Source: Paragemmobacter straminiformis
Lineage (GTDB): Bacteria; Pseudomonadota; Alphaproteobacteria; Rhodobacterales; Rhodobacteraceae
NCBI RefSeq assembly: GCF_014243445.1
Contig: NZ_JACLQD010000003.1
Location: forward strand, 372,001 to 436,000
DNA: 64,000 nucleotides
Direction: 5' to 3'
Under the pieces are notes generated by a model. That model did no database searches and was not told the origin of the DNA. It worked only from the letters and a program-made list of their open reading frames with translations. A program made the position numbers and the translations under genes. Positions 52,745 through 61,894 of this stretch are shown here, in pieces; the first letter of the stretch is position 1, and every line of letters begins with the position of its first letter.

Positions 52745-53701
52745 ATGAGCTTCCGCCTGCAACCCCCCGCCCCCGCCCGCCCGAACCGTTGCCAGTTGTT
52801 CGGCCCCGGTTCGCGCCCCGCGCTGTTCGAGAAGATGGCGGCGAGTGCTGCGGATGTGATCAACATCGACCTCGAGGATTCGGTGGCGCCCAGTGACAAG
52901 GAAAGCGCGCGGGCCAATGTGATCGCGGCGATTTCGGGCGTGGACTGGGGGCGCAAGACGCTTTCGGTGCGGATCAACGGGCTGGATACGCCGTGGTGGT
53001 ACCGCGATGTGGTCGATCTTCTGGAACAGGCGGGCGACCGGCTTGACATGATCATGATCCCCAAGGTGGGCTGCGCCGAGGATCTTTACGCCGTCGATGC
53101 GCTGGTGACGGCGGTGGAACGCGCCAAGGGGCGCAAGAAACCCATCGCATTCGAGGTCATCATCGAATCGGCCGCCGGTATTTCGCATGTCGAGGCGATT
53201 GCCGCCGCCACGCCGCGCCTTCAGGCGATGAGCCTTGGCGCGGCGGATTTCGCGGCGAGCATGGGGATGCAGACCACGGGCATCGGCGGGACGCAGGAGA
53301 ACTATTACATGCTGCGCGAGGGCGCCCGGCATTGGTCCGACCCCTGGCACTGGGCACAGGCGGCCATCGTCGCGGCCTGCCGGACGCATGGCATCTTGCC
53401 GGTGGACGGGCCTTTCGGCGATTTCTCGGACGACGAGGGGTTCCGCGCGCAGGCGCGCCGGTCGGCCACGCTGGGCATGGTCGGGAAATGGGCGATCCAC
53501 CCCAAGCAGGTCGCTCTTGCGAACGAGGTCTTCACCCCTTCGGACGCCGCCGTTGCCGAAGCGCGCGAAATCCTTGCCGCGATGGAGGCCGCCAAGGCGC
53601 GGGGCGAGGGGGCGACCGTCTACAAGGGCCGTCTGGTCGATATCGCCAGCATCAAACAGGCCGAGGTTATCGTGAAACAGTCGGAATTGATCGCCGGATG
53701 A
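52745..53701 (+). CDS. mcl1: L-malyl-CoA/beta-methylmalyl-CoA lyase (ethylmalonyl-CoA pathway type)
   Basis: 318 aa starting SFRLQPPAPARPNRCQLFGP, very similar to the R. sphaeroides Mcl1 that I recall. INIDLEDSVAPSDK (about 38-51), [43 protein letters not shown] and GKWAIHPKQ are all present. In the ethylmalonyl-CoA pathway it splits beta-methylmalyl-CoA to propionyl-CoA and glyoxylate and condenses acetyl-CoA with glyoxylate to malyl-CoA. It is distinct from the serine-cycle-type lyase at 2257. It stands alone ahead of accA, with a structured intergenic region after it. Confidence 0.95.
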   Translation: MSFRLQPPAPARPNRCQLFGPGSRPALFEKMAASAADVINIDLEDSVAPSDKESARANVIAAISGVDWGRKTLSVRINGLDTPWWYRDVVDLLEQAGDRLDMIMIPKVGCAEDLYAVDALVTAVERAKGRKKPIAFEVIIESAAGISHVEAIAAATPRLQAMSLGAADFAASMGMQTTGIGGTQENYYMLREGARHWSDPWHWAQAAIVAACRTHGILPVDGPFGDFSDDEGFRAQARRSATLGMVGKWAIHPKQVALANEVFTPSDAAVAEAREILAAMEAAKARGEGATVYKGRLVDIASIKQAEVIVKQSELIAG

Positions 53702-53777
53702 CGCTTTTGTGCATGAATCGTTGACAGGCTGCCTTGGCTGCGGGCAGTGTTCGGCCAGCACGGGCTGAAAAACAGGC

Positions 53778-53787
53778 TTTGTGCAAA
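53778..53787. promoter_or_regulatory. TTTGTGCAAA near-palindrome between mcl1 and accA
   Basis: The exact 10-mer seen in the sga/ScfR divergent region (4477-4486) recurs here. It lies 77 bases after the mcl1 stop and about 170 bases before accA. If it is a binding site for the ScfR-type regulator, it would tie accA or a small transcript here to the C2/propionyl-CoA genes. Confidence 0.35.
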
Positions 53788-53797
53788 GAACACCCGC

Positions 53798-53831
53798 GCT
53801 GCGACCAAGGGGAGAGGAGGCCCCTCGCAGC
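53798..53831 (+). ncRNA. Hairpin with GGAGG-containing loop, possible small RNA or leader element
   Basis: GCTGCG (53798-53803) pairs with CGCAGC (53826-53831), and inside it AGGGG (53808-53812) pairs with CCCCT (53821-53825), leaving the loop AGAGGAGG. A second unpaired GGGAGGA follows at 53838-53844, before a strong terminator-like hairpin at 53847. Together this looks like a compact structured RNA of about 80-100 bases. The GGA-rich loops suggest ribosome or RNA-binding-protein contact, but this is inference and the strand is uncertain. Confidence 0.4.
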
Positions 53832-53846
53832 AAGTCGGGAGGACGC

Positions 53847-53872
53847 ACGCCCCGTGGGACACCGCGGGGCGT
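53847..53872 (+). terminator. Hairpin terminator after mcl1 (or of a small RNA)
   Basis: ACGCCCCGTGG (53847-53857) pairs with CCGCGGGGCGT (53862-53872), 11 bp with one T-G wobble and the tetraloop GACA. TGCTGTTTGC follows, a weak U tract. It would stop transcripts from mcl1, or of the small structured element just upstream. Confidence 0.55.
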
Positions 53873-53904
53873 TGCTGTTTGCGGCGGCGGCAGCCGCCGG
53901 TCGG

Positions 53905-53935
53905 TTGCAATTGGGGTCGGGTATCGGCATATAAC
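53905..53935 (+). promoter_or_regulatory. Candidate accA promoter
   Basis: TTGCAA at 53905-53910 and TATAAC at 53930-53935 lie 19 bases apart, 25 bases before the accA start. The spacing is long for a housekeeping promoter, so it is a weak prediction. Confidence 0.3.
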
Positions 53936-53960
53936 CCCGACGTCCTTTGTGGAGTGTGCC

Positions 53961-54920
53961 ATGAACTATCTGGAATTCGAAAAGCCGCTGGCCGAGATCG
54001 AGGGCAAGGCGGAAGAACTGCGGGCTATGGCGCGGTCGGGTTCCAATATGGACGTGAGCAAAGAGGCCGAGGCGCTGGACCGCAAGGCCGAGGCGCTGCT
54101 CAAGGATCTGTACAAGGATCTGACGCCGTGGCGGAAATGTCAGGTGGCGCGCCACCCGGACCGACCGCATTGCAAGGATTACATCGACGCGCTGTTCACC
54201 GAATTCACCGCGCTTGCGGGGGACCGGAACTTTGCCGACGATCACGCCGTCATGGGCGGGCTTGCACGGTTCAACGACCAACCGGTCGTGGTGATCGGGC
54301 ATGAAAAGGGCAATGACACCAAAAGCCGGATCGAGCGCAATTTCGGCATGGCGCGGCCCGAGGGCTATCGCAAGGCGATCCGCCTGATGGAGATGGCCGA
54401 CCGTTTCCGCCTGCCGGTGATCACGCTGGTCGACACGCCCGGCGCCTATCCGGGCAAGGGCGCGGAAGAGCGGGGGCAGGCCGAAGCGATTGCGCGGTCG
54501 ACGCAGAAGTGCCTTGAAATCGGGGTGCCGCTGATTTCCGTGGTGATCGGCGAGGGCGGGTCGGGCGGGGCTGTCGCCTTTGCCACGGCGAACCGTGTGG
54601 CGATGCTGGAGCATTCGGTCTATTCGGTGATCAGCCCCGAAGGCTGCGCGTCGATCTTGTGGAAAGATGCCGAGAAGATGCGCGAAGCGGCGGAAGCGTT
54701 GCGCCTGACGGCGCAGGACCTGCAAAAGCTGGGCGTGATCGACCGGATCATCAAGGAACCGCTGGGCGGCGCACAACGCGGGCCAAAGGAAACCATCGAG
54801 GCCGTGGGCAAGGGCATCGAGACCATGCTCAAGGAGCTGTCCGGCAAGCGCCCCGATGCGCTGATCAAGGACCGTCGGCAGAAGTTCATCGACATGGGGT
54901 CGAAGGGGCTGGCGGCCTGA
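53961..54920 (+). CDS. accA: Acetyl-CoA carboxylase carboxyltransferase subunit alpha
   Basis: 319 aa starting [20 protein letters not shown] (coiled-coil N-terminus). [33 protein letters not shown] (about 123-140), [23 protein letters not shown] in the carboxybiotin site region (about 153-175) and GEGGSGGA are AccA marks. With AccD it transfers the carboxyl group from biotin to acetyl-CoA, making malonyl-CoA for fatty acids. The ATG 53961 follows GGAG at about nine bases. It converges on a Crp/Fnr gene two bases away. Confidence 0.96.
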   Translation: MNYLEFEKPLAEIEGKAEELRAMARSGSNMDVSKEAEALDRKAEALLKDLYKDLTPWRKCQVARHPDRPHCKDYIDALFTEFTALAGDRNFADDHAVMGGLARFNDQPVVVIGHEKGNDTKSRIERNFGMARPEGYRKAIRLMEMADRFRLPVITLVDTPGAYPGKGAEERGQAEAIARSTQKCLEIGVPLISVVIGEGGSGGAVAFATANRVAMLEHSVYSVISPEGCASILWKDAEKMREAAEALRLTAQDLQKLGVIDRIIKEPLGGAQRGPKETIEAVGKGIETMLKELSGKRPDALIKDRRQKFIDMGSKGLAA

Positions 54921-54922
54921 CC

Positions 54923-55636
54923 TCAGCCGAGGTCGTCGTATTCCGCCACGAGGTCGAGCAGCGCCGGCGTATTGCACACCAGCGCGTCGCCATCGCGGCG
55001 CAGGGCGCCGGTTGCCATGATGTCTTGCAGGGCGCGGTTCACCTTGGGCCGCGTTGCGCCCACGATCGAGGCAAGCTCGCTTTGGCTGAAGCCGAGTTTC
55101 AGCGTGGCCTGATCGGGCAGGTTTTCGCCATGCACCTGACGCAGCGTGTAAAGCACGAAACGCACGAGGCGGGCGGGCATTTCGTAAAGGGCTATGGATT
55201 CCATCTGGGCGTTGGTGTCGCGCAGAAGGCCGCAGAGGTAGCGGGCGAAGGCCAGCGGAATGGCGGGGTTCTCGCCGGCGATCCGGTGGAAGCGGTCACT
55301 GTGCAGCACGAGTGCGGTGACCTGTCCGACCGCCGTCGCATCGGCCGAACGGGGGCGACCGTCGAGAAGGGCCATTTCGCCCAGAATCTCCCCCGGCCCC
55401 AGATGGCGCAGCACCAGTTCCTTGCCTTGCGGCGTGCCGAGCGACAGGCGCACGCGGCCATCGACCAGCGCAAGAAGGTGGGTTTCCGTGTCACCCCGTT
55501 GAAAGATGGTGCCGCCCGAAGGCCATGTCCGGCGGGTGACCGCTGCCGCGAGTTGGCTGACGCTTGCAGGGTCGAGGCCGGAAAAGACGGCAAAACCAAG
55601 CAGTTCGCTTGCAATATCGCCCTTTGTCACCGCCAT
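54923..55636 (-). CDS. Crp/Fnr-family transcriptional regulator
   Basis: 237 aa from ATG 55636. The cyclic-nucleotide-binding-type beta barrel covers about 15-125 (PSGGTIFQRGD, RPRSADATAVG). The winged helix-turn-helix lies near the C-terminus (FSQSELASIVGATRPKVNRALQDI, about 180-205). No cysteine cluster for an Fe-S centre is seen and the canonical cAMP-binding Arg-Ser contact region is only partly kept (PRSADATA), so the effector is uncertain. It is convergent with accA and precedes nothing else in its unit. Confidence 0.87.
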   Translation of the reverse strand: MAVTKGDIASELLGFAVFSGLDPASVSQLAAAVTRRTWPSGGTIFQRGDTETHLLALVDGRVRLSLGTPQGKELVLRHLGPGEILGEMALLDGRPRSADATAVGQVTALVLHSDRFHRIAGENPAIPLAFARYLCGLLRDTNAQMESIALYEMPARLVRFVLYTLRQVHGENLPDQATLKLGFSQSELASIVGATRPKVNRALQDIMATGALRRDGDALVCNTPALLDLVAEYDDLG

Positions 55637-55702
55637 TCGGACGCCCCCCTGCACAGGCGCGCAGCTTAGGGGGAAACGCGGCTCGCGGCAAGTTTTCGGC
55701 GA

Positions 55703-56497
55703 TCAGGCGGCGGCCTCGGCCTCGGCGAGACGCAGGAATACGGGGGTTTCGGGGGTCGAGCGGTCGGGATCGTAGGCGTAACCGCCCGTGGTGAAACCAA
55801 GGATGTCGGCCGGGTCGGTCAGGCGGTTCTCTGCAATGAAGCGGGCCATTGCCCCGCGGGCTTTCTTGGCGAAGAACGAGACGATCCTGGCTTCGCCCGC
55901 CTTCACCTCGAGGAAGGTCGGGGTGATGACGGCGGGTTTCAGCGCCTTGCGGTTGACGGCGTGGAAATATTCCTGCGAGGCGCAGTTGATAAGCGTGGCC
56001 GTTCCGGCGGCTTCGGCGGCGTCGTTCAGGGCGCGCGAAATCTTGTTGCCCCAGAAGGCGTAGAGGTCCGCCCCTTTGGGATTGGCGAGTTTCGAGCCCA
56101 TTTCAAGGCGATAGGGCTGGATCAGGTCGAGCGGGCGCAAAAGGCCGTAAAGACCCGAGAGGATGCGGAGATGGCCCTGCGCCCAGCGCAGCGCGTCGGG
56201 GTCGAGGGTTTTGGCCTCGAGTCCCGCATAGGTGTCGCCGTCGAAGCAGAAGGCGGCGGGCTTCAGCGTGGCGGGGTCGGGTTTGGATTTGAAGCTGGCG
56301 AAACGGTCATGGTTCAGCTTGGCCAAGGGTTCGGAAATATCCATCAGCGCGCGCAGGTCGGCCACCGAAAGCTCGCGCGCGATGCGGGCGAGTTTCGCGG
56401 CCTCGGGCCGGAAATCGGGGGTGGTCGGCTCTAGCCCCGCGGGCAGGGCGCGGGGTGTTTCGTCAAGGCGTTTGGCGGGAGAGATGACGGTGAGCAT
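55703..56497 (-). CDS. yaaA: Peroxide stress protein YaaA (UPF0246)
   Basis: 264 aa. ISPAKRLD at the start, LYGLLRPLDLIQPYRLEMGSKL near 115-137, NCASQEYFHAV and VISPTFLE-like stretches identify the YaaA/DUF328 family. It limits oxidative DNA damage under peroxide stress, probably by lowering free iron or binding DNA. The gene lies 66 bases upstream of the Crp/Fnr gene and 38 bases downstream of recQ, on the same strand, which suggests a stress-linked transcription unit. Confidence 0.92.
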   Translation of the reverse strand: MLTVISPAKRLDETPRALPAGLEPTTPDFRPEAAKLARIARELSVADLRALMDISEPLAKLNHDRFASFKSKPDPATLKPAAFCFDGDTYAGLEAKTLDPDALRWAQGHLRILSGLYGLLRPLDLIQPYRLEMGSKLANPKGADLYAFWGNKISRALNDAAEAAGTATLINCASQEYFHAVNRKALKPAVITPTFLEVKAGEARIVSFFAKKARGAMARFIAENRLTDPADILGFTTGGYAYDPDRSTPETPVFLRLAEAEAAA

Positions 56498-56535
56498 ATC
56501 GGTCCTTTGGGTCGCTGTCTGCGATCTAGGGCGCG

Positions 56536-58578
56536 TCAGGCATCGCGCAAGACGCCGAGGAAGGCTTGCCCGAAGCGTTCGGTCTTTTGTGCGCCCATGC
56601 CGGAGATCCGGTCGAGTTCCGGCAGGGTGGAGGGGCGGGTTTCCGCGATCTGGCGCAGGGTGGAATGGGTGACGGACAGGTATTTTCCGGTCCCGTCCTC
56701 GCCCCGCGAGAGGCGGAGTTGCTCTTCGGCCAGCCGGTCGTAGACCTGCCCCGCGTCGCGGCCTGCAAGGCGCATGCGCTGGGGGTGAAGCACTTCGACC
56801 GCGCCGTTGATGACGGCAAGGAAGGCCGCGCCGTAGCTTTCCAGCTTTTTCGCGCCGACCCCCGTGATCTGCGCGAACTGGTCAAGGTTGGCGGGGCGCT
56901 TTTCGGCCATTTCGGCAAGGGTGCGGTCGGGGAAGATGACATAGGCGGGGACGTTGGCCTGTTCGGCCAAGGCGCGGCGCTTGGCCTTGAGCGCCGAGAG
57001 CAGGGGCGCGTCCTCGTCCGAGACAAGGGTTTTGACGGCGACGCGCGGCTGGGCCGAGGTGATCGTGTCGCGGCGGAGGGTGATGTTCTCCTCGCCGCGC
57101 AGGATGGGGCGGGCGGCATCGGTCATCCGCAACGCGCCGTGGCGGTCGGGGTCGGGGCGGACAAGATCGCGGCCCATCATCTGGCGGAACACGGCGCCCC
57201 ATGCGGGTTTCGTCAGGTCGCGGCCCACGGCATAGGTGGGAAGCTGGTCGTGGCCGCGTTCCTTGACCTTGGGCGTGGGGGTGCCGGTCAGGATGTCGAT
57301 CAGATGCCCCGCGCCGAACCATTCGCCGGTGCGCAGGATGGCCGACAGCGCCTTGCGCACGGCATCGGTGGCGTCGAACAGGTCGGCGGGGCGGTCGCAG
57401 AGATCGCAGTTGCCGCAGGGTTCGGCGGCTTCGCCGAAGTAGCCGAGCAGGACCTGACGGCGGCAGGCGGTGGCTTCGGCAAGGCCGAGGAGGGCGTTCA
57501 GGCGGGCGTGATCGGCGGCCTTGCGGTCGGGCGGGGCGATGCCTTCGTCGATCTGGCTGCGGCGCAGGCGGATGTCGTCGGGGCCGTAAAGCGTGAGCGT
57601 TTCGGCGGGCGCGCCATCGCGGCCCGCGCGGCCGATTTCCTGATAGTAGCCTTCGATGGATTTCGGCAGGTCGGCATGGGCGACCCAGCGGATATCGGGT
57701 TTGTCGATGCCCATCCCGAAGGCGATGGTGGCGACGACGATCAGCCCGTCTTCGCGCTGGAAGCGGATTTCGACGCTGCGGCGGTCTTCCGGGTCCATGC
57801 CGCCGTGGTAGTGGCAGGCGGAATGGCCCGCCTCGCGCAGGGCTGTTGCCAGTGTTTCGGTCTTGGCGCGGGTGGCGCAGTAGACGATGCCCGATTGCCC
57901 TTTGCGCGCGGCGGCAAAGCGCAGGATCTGCGTGCGGGGCGTGTCCTTGACGGCAAAGGCAAGGTGGATGTTGGGCCGGTCGAAGCCGCGCAGGAAGGTT
58001 TCGGGGGGCTGGCCGTCGAACAGGCGGGTGACGATTTCGGCGCGCGTCTCTTCATCCGCGGTGGCGGTGAAGGCGGCGAGGGGGACGCCCAATGCGCGCC
58101 GCAGCTCGCCAATGCGCAGGTAATCGGGGCGGAAGTCGTGGCCCCATTGGCTGACGCAATGCGCCTCGTCCACGGCGATGAGGGTGGTGTTGATGCGGCG
58201 CAGCAGCGGCAGGGCGCCCGCCGAGGCAAGGCGCTCGGGGGCCATGTAGAGAAGCTTCAGGCGGCCGTCGTCGAGGGCCTGAAAGACGCTTTCGGTTTCC
58301 TCGTCGGTGTTGCCGGATGTCAGCGCGCCCGCCTCGACCCCCGCTTCGCGCAAGGACCGGACCTGATCGCGCATCAGCGCGATGAGCGGGGAAATGACGA
58401 CGGTGACCCCGTCGCGGCACAGGGCGGGAAGCTGGAAGCACAGCGACTTGCCCCCGCCCGTGGGCATGATGGCCAGCGTGTTCTTGCCCTGAAGCACGGC
58501 GTCGACGATTTCGGCCTGACCGGGGCGGAAGCCCGGAAAGCCGAAGATCGACGACAGAAGGGCGCTTGGGTCTTGCAT
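56536..58578 (-). CDS. recQ: ATP-dependent DNA helicase RecQ with two HRDC domains
   Basis: 680 aa. Walker A MPTGGGKSLCF (about 37-47), DEAHCVSQWGHDF (about 138-150), motif VI QEIGRAGRDG, and the zinc-binding CGNCDLC (about 385-391) of the RecQ-C-terminal region are seen. Two HRDC modules follow: about 521-590 (VIFPDRTLAEMAEKRP, ITGVGAKKLESYG) and about 618-680 (VTHSTLRQIAETRP, ISGMGAQKTERFG). E. coli RecQ has one HRDC; the extra copy should change DNA-structure binding. The enzyme unwinds DNA 3' to 5' in recombination repair. Confidence 0.95.
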   Translation of the reverse strand: MQDPSALLSSIFGFPGFRPGQAEIVDAVLQGKNTLAIMPTGGGKSLCFQLPALCRDGVTVVISPLIALMRDQVRSLREAGVEAGALTSGNTDEETESVFQALDDGRLKLLYMAPERLASAGALPLLRRINTTLIAVDEAHCVSQWGHDFRPDYLRIGELRRALGVPLAAFTATADEETRAEIVTRLFDGQPPETFLRGFDRPNIHLAFAVKDTPRTQILRFAAARKGQSGIVYCATRAKTETLATALREAGHSACHYHGGMDPEDRRSVEIRFQREDGLIVVATIAFGMGIDKPDIRWVAHADLPKSIEGYYQEIGRAGRDGAPAETLTLYGPDDIRLRRSQIDEGIAPPDRKAADHARLNALLGLAEATACRRQVLLGYFGEAAEPCGNCDLCDRPADLFDATDAVRKALSAILRTGEWFGAGHLIDILTGTPTPKVKERGHDQLPTYAVGRDLTKPAWGAVFRQMMGRDLVRPDPDRHGALRMTDAARPILRGEENITLRRDTITSAQPRVAVKTLVSDEDAPLLSALKAKRRALAEQANVPAYVIFPDRTLAEMAEKRPANLDQFAQITGVGAKKLESYGAAFLAVINGAVEVLHPQRMRLAGRDAGQVYDRLAEEQLRLSRGEDGTGKYLSVTHSTLRQIAETRPSTLPELDRISGMGAQKTERFGQAFLGVLRDA

Positions 58579-58640
58579 GGGCCGGAATCGCTGTGGCGCG
58601 GGTCAGGCTGGCCCGCGCCTGGTTAAGGGAGCGTCAAGGA

Positions 58641-58928
58641 TCAGTAGAAGCTGGCGATGTTGTTGATGATGACGATGCGCGCGGCATAGATGGCGAGCAG
58701 CGCCAAAAGCGGCGCGAGGTCGAGCCCGCCCATGTTGGGCAGGATGCGGCGCAGGCGCGAATAGACCGGATCGAGCAGGTTGCACAGCCCGTACCAGATT
58801 TGCGCCACGATGGGTTGGCGCAGGTTCAGGACCTGAAAGTTGATCAGCCAGCTCATGATGATATGGGCAAGGATGATCCATTGCGCGATGTTCAGGATCA
58901 GAAGCAGGATTTGCAGTATCGAGGTCAT
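58641..58928 (-). CDS. YggT-family membrane protein
   Basis: 95 aa from ATG 58928. Two or three hydrophobic helices (about 3-25 and 65-90) flank LINFQVLNLRQPIVAQIWYGLCNLLDPVYSRLRRILPNMGGLDLAP, here recognised in pieces (INFQVLN, LDPVYSRLRR, GGLDLAP), diagnostic for YggT. The function is linked to cell division or osmotic stress in other bacteria. It precedes recQ on the same strand by 62 bases. Confidence 0.9.
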   Translation of the reverse strand: MTSILQILLLILNIAQWIILAHIIMSWLINFQVLNLRQPIVAQIWYGLCNLLDPVYSRLRRILPNMGGLDLAPLLALLAIYAARIVIINNIASFY

Positions 58929-59058
58929 TTTGCGGCCTGTCCACACAAGGGGTTGTGGCGAGAGGTAATCGCTGGGGCGTCAAAGGGCAACGGTTATCGC
59001 ATGCTCTCTTGACGCGGGGGGGCGGGTTCGGCCACGCAGCGGGCAAGGAGGACTGCCG

Positions 59059-59589
59059 ATGTATCCCTTCATCCGCATGGCGAAAGAGCTGCTGCTTGCG
59101 CGCCGTTTGCCCGATTTGCCGCTGTCGGGCGTGCATGTCAGCCGCCATATCTGCTGGCCGTGGGATCTGGACCCGTGGGTCGAGCTGAACAACGGGCGGA
59201 CGCTGACGCTATATGACCTCGGGCGTGTGCCCTTGGGGCGGCGGGTCGGGTTTCATCGGGCGCTGGCGGCGCAGGGGTGGGGCATGGCGGTGGCGGGCAA
59301 CACCACGCGTTACCGGCGGCGGGTGCGCGCCTTTGACCGCATCACCATGCACAGCCGCTGCATCGGCTGGGATGCGCGCTTTTTCTACATCGAACAGTCG
59401 ATGTGGCTGGGCGGGGAATGTGCAAGCCATATGGTCGTGCGCTCGGCCGTGACATCGACGGCGGGGATCGTGCCTCCGGCCCGCATGCTTGCGGCGATGG
59501 GGCAGGCGGCCGACAGCCCCCCGCTGCCCGATTGGGTAGAGCGGTGGATTGCCGCCGAGGCGGCAAGACCCTGGCCTCCGGCACGGTAG
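59059..59589 (+). CDS. Thioesterase-like (hotdog-fold) protein
   Basis: 176 aa from ATG 59059, with AGGA about 9-12 bases upstream. HICWPWDLDPWVELNNGRTLTLYDLGR (segment about 30-56, the hotdog active-site helix with conserved Asn) and TRYRRRVRAFDRITMHSRCIGWDARFFYIEQSMW resemble acyl-CoA thioesterase/4-hydroxybenzoyl-CoA thioesterase-like proteins. The acyl substrate is unknown. Followed by an MFS transporter gene after 59 bases. Confidence 0.8.
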   Translation: MYPFIRMAKELLLARRLPDLPLSGVHVSRHICWPWDLDPWVELNNGRTLTLYDLGRVPLGRRVGFHRALAAQGWGMAVAGNTTRYRRRVRAFDRITMHSRCIGWDARFFYIEQSMWLGGECASHMVVRSAVTSTAGIVPPARMLAAMGQAADSPPLPDWVERWIAAEAARPWPPAR

Positions 59590-59648
59590 GGCGCTTGCGC
59601 GGGGGCGGCTTTCGGGGTTGAATCGCGTTCAACCAAAAGGGGCAGAAC

Positions 59649-61013
59649 ATGGCGAGTGCCGACAGGAAGCGCATCTGGGGCTGGTGGTTTTTCGACTGGG
59701 CAAGCCAGCCTTACAACACGCTGCTTCTGACATTCATCTTCGGCCCCTATTTCGCCGAGATCGCGCGCGGATATTACATGGCCGAGGGGCTGGATGCCGA
59801 TGCGGCGGCGGCGGCGGCGCAAAGCTACTGGGGCACGGCGCTGGCCATCGCCTCGGTGCTGATTGCGATACTGGCGCCGTTCCTTGGCGCGATTGCCGAT
59901 GGCACGGGGCGGCGGCTTGTCTGGGTCTGGGTCTTTTCGGCCTTTTATGTCGTGGGCAGTTACGCGCTTTGGTACGTGGCGCCGGGGGGCGAGAACCTGC
60001 TGTTCGCGGCGGCCTTCTTCGGCCTTGGCTTCATCGGGATGGAGTTCGCCACGATCTTCACGAACGCCCTGATGCCAAGTCTGGGCGACCACGAGGATCT
60101 GGGCGCGGTCAGCGGGTCGGGGTTCGCCTTTGGCTATCTGGGCGGGCTGATCGCGCTGCTGCTGATGCTGGCGCTGTTCTCCGAGAACTCGGCCACGGGC
60201 AAGACGCTGATCGGGATCGATCCGCTGTTCGGGCTGGACCCTGAATCGCGCGAGGGAACGCGGGCGGTCGGGCCTTTCACGGCGATCTGGTATGTGGTGT
60301 TCATGATCCCGTTCTTTCTGTGGGTGAAAGAGCCCAAGGTCGAGCGGCGGCCGCTGAACCTCGGGCTTGCCTTTGCATCGCTTAAGGACCTCGTCTCGGG
60401 GTTGCGCTACCGGCGCAGCCTGTCGGCCTATCTGCTGTCGTCGCTGTTCTACCGTGACGCGCTGAACGCGCTTTACGGTTTCGGCGGGGTCTATGCCTCG
60501 GGTGTGCTGGGGTGGGAGATCACCCAGATCGGGGCTTTCGGCGTGATGGGGGCGGTGACGGCGACGCTGGCAAGCTGGATCGGCGGCAAGGCGGACAGGC
60601 GCTTCGGGCCGAAGCCGGTGATCGCCTTTTGCATCCTGGTGCTGATGCTGGTGTGTACGATCATCGTCGGCATGACGCGCGAGCAGATCTGGGGCGTGCC
60701 GCTCGATCCGGCATCGGGGGCGTCGGACGACATCTTCTTCCTGTGCGGGGCGCTGATCGGTGCGGCGGGCGGGGCGTTGCAGGCCGCAAGCCGGACGCTG
60801 ATGGTGCGGCACACCACGCCCGAACAGGCGACCGAGGCTTTCGGGCTGTTCGCGCTGTCGGGCAAGGTGGCAAGTTTCATGTCGCCGGCGCTGATCGCGC
60901 TGGTCACGGCGATCAGCGGGTCGCAGCGGATCGGGATTTCGCCGCTGATCGGGATGTTCGCCATCGGGCTGGGGTTGCTGATGCTGGTGCGTGCGCGGGG
61001 TGAGATGGAATGA
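59649..61013 (+). CDS. MFS transporter, UMF1/Atg22-like
   Basis: 454 aa with twelve probable membrane helices. WWFFDWASQPYNTLLLTFIFGPYF (about 12-35) and GPKPVIAFC, SRTLMVRHTTPEQATEAFGLFALSGK (about 376-400) match bacterial UMF1-type permeases related to yeast Atg22. These may export amino acids or small metabolites; the substrate here is not known. It ends with ATGA overlapping the mepA start, so a murein-linked cargo is conceivable. Confidence 0.87.
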   Translation: MASADRKRIWGWWFFDWASQPYNTLLLTFIFGPYFAEIARGYYMAEGLDADAAAAAAQSYWGTALAIASVLIAILAPFLGAIADGTGRRLVWVWVFSAFYVVGSYALWYVAPGGENLLFAAAFFGLGFIGMEFATIFTNALMPSLGDHEDLGAVSGSGFAFGYLGGLIALLLMLALFSENSATGKTLIGIDPLFGLDPESREGTRAVGPFTAIWYVVFMIPFFLWVKEPKVERRPLNLGLAFASLKDLVSGLRYRRSLSAYLLSSLFYRDALNALYGFGGVYASGVLGWEITQIGAFGVMGAVTATLASWIGGKADRRFGPKPVIAFCILVLMLVCTIIVGMTREQIWGVPLDPASGASDDIFFLCGALIGAAGGALQAASRTLMVRHTTPEQATEAFGLFALSGKVASFMSPALIALVTAISGSQRIGISPLIGMFAIGLGLLMLVRARGEME

Positions 61014-61894
61014 GGCGGATCGGAGTTCTTTGCGCGGTGCTGGCGCTGCTTGCCGCGCCTGCCCTTGCCGAAACCAAAGCCAACAAGCTGTTCGGTGCCG
61101 CCGAGGCCCCGTCGCTGCAAGACCCGATGCCGATCGGTTCATATGCCAAGGGATGCGGGGCGGGCATGGTCGAATTGCCCGAGAGCGGGCCAAGTTGGCA
61201 GGCGATGCGCCTGTCACGCAACCGGCATTACGGGCAACCCGACCTTGTGGATTTCATCGAGGAGCTGAGCCGCTTCGCGCAAGACCGGCTTGGCTGGGCG
61301 GGGTTGTATATCGGTGACATGAGCCAGCCGCGCGGCGGGCCGATGACCAGCGGTCATGCCAGCCACCAGATCGGGCTGGACGCCGATATCTGGATGCTGC
61401 CGCCCCGGCGGCTTGATCTGACGCGGGCCGAGCGGGAAGAGATTTCCTCGGTTCCGGTGCGGTCGGCCGATCAAAAGTCGGTGACGAAATACTGGACCCC
61501 CGCCCATGCCGCGCTGCTTCAGGCGGCGGCATCCGACCCGCGGGTGGACCGGATTTTCGTGGCCGCAGCGGTCAAGATCGAGATGTGCAAGACCGCGAAG
61601 CGGGCCGATACCAAGTGGTTGCAGAAGATCAGGCCGATCTACGGGCATGACACGCATTTCCATGTGCGGCTGAAATGCCCCAAGGGCGCGCGGCTGTGCG
61701 AGACGCAGACGCCAAGCGTGTCCGAGCTTTCCAAGGGCGGCAACGGCTGCGATGACACCTTGATGTATTGGGTTTCCGATGCCTATCTGCATCCGAAACC
61801 TCAGAAAGGACCGGTTCCGGTCGTGCGTGGTCCACGGGACTACACGATGGCCGACCTGCCGCGCCAATGCAGAAAAGTGCTATCTTCGCCCTGA
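61010..61894 (+). CDS. mepA: Penicillin-insensitive murein endopeptidase
   Basis: 294 aa with a signal peptide of about 20 residues (ending PALAE). The LAS-type metallopeptidase marks are [18 protein letters not shown] (about 106-123; zinc His and Asp) and [13 protein letters not shown] (about 209-221), with the cysteine pairs of the MepA family. It cleaves the D-Ala-mDAP crosslink in periplasmic peptidoglycan. Start ATG 61010 overlaps the permease gene by four bases. Confidence 0.94.
   Translation: MRRIGVLCAVLALLAAPALAETKANKLFGAAEAPSLQDPMPIGSYAKGCGAGMVELPESGPSWQAMRLSRNRHYGQPDLVDFIEELSRFAQDRLGWAGLYIGDMSQPRGGPMTSGHASHQIGLDADIWMLPPRRLDLTRAEREEISSVPVRSADQKSVTKYWTPAHAALLQAAASDPRVDRIFVAAAVKIEMCKTAKRADTKWLQKIRPIYGHDTHFHVRLKCPKGARLCETQTPSVSELSKGGNGCDDTLMYWVSDAYLHPKPQKGPVPVVRGPRDYTMADLPRQCRKVLSSP

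Noticed and set aside
53798-53872. A cobalamin riboswitch before accA
   Set aside because: The AAGTCGGGAGGACGC stretch recalls a B12-box neighbourhood, but the conserved B12 box and the regular multi-stem layout are missing, and accA is not a B12-regulated gene.
56566-58626. A 686-codon open frame opposite recQ
   Set aside because: Shadow of recQ, with no start site support or motif.
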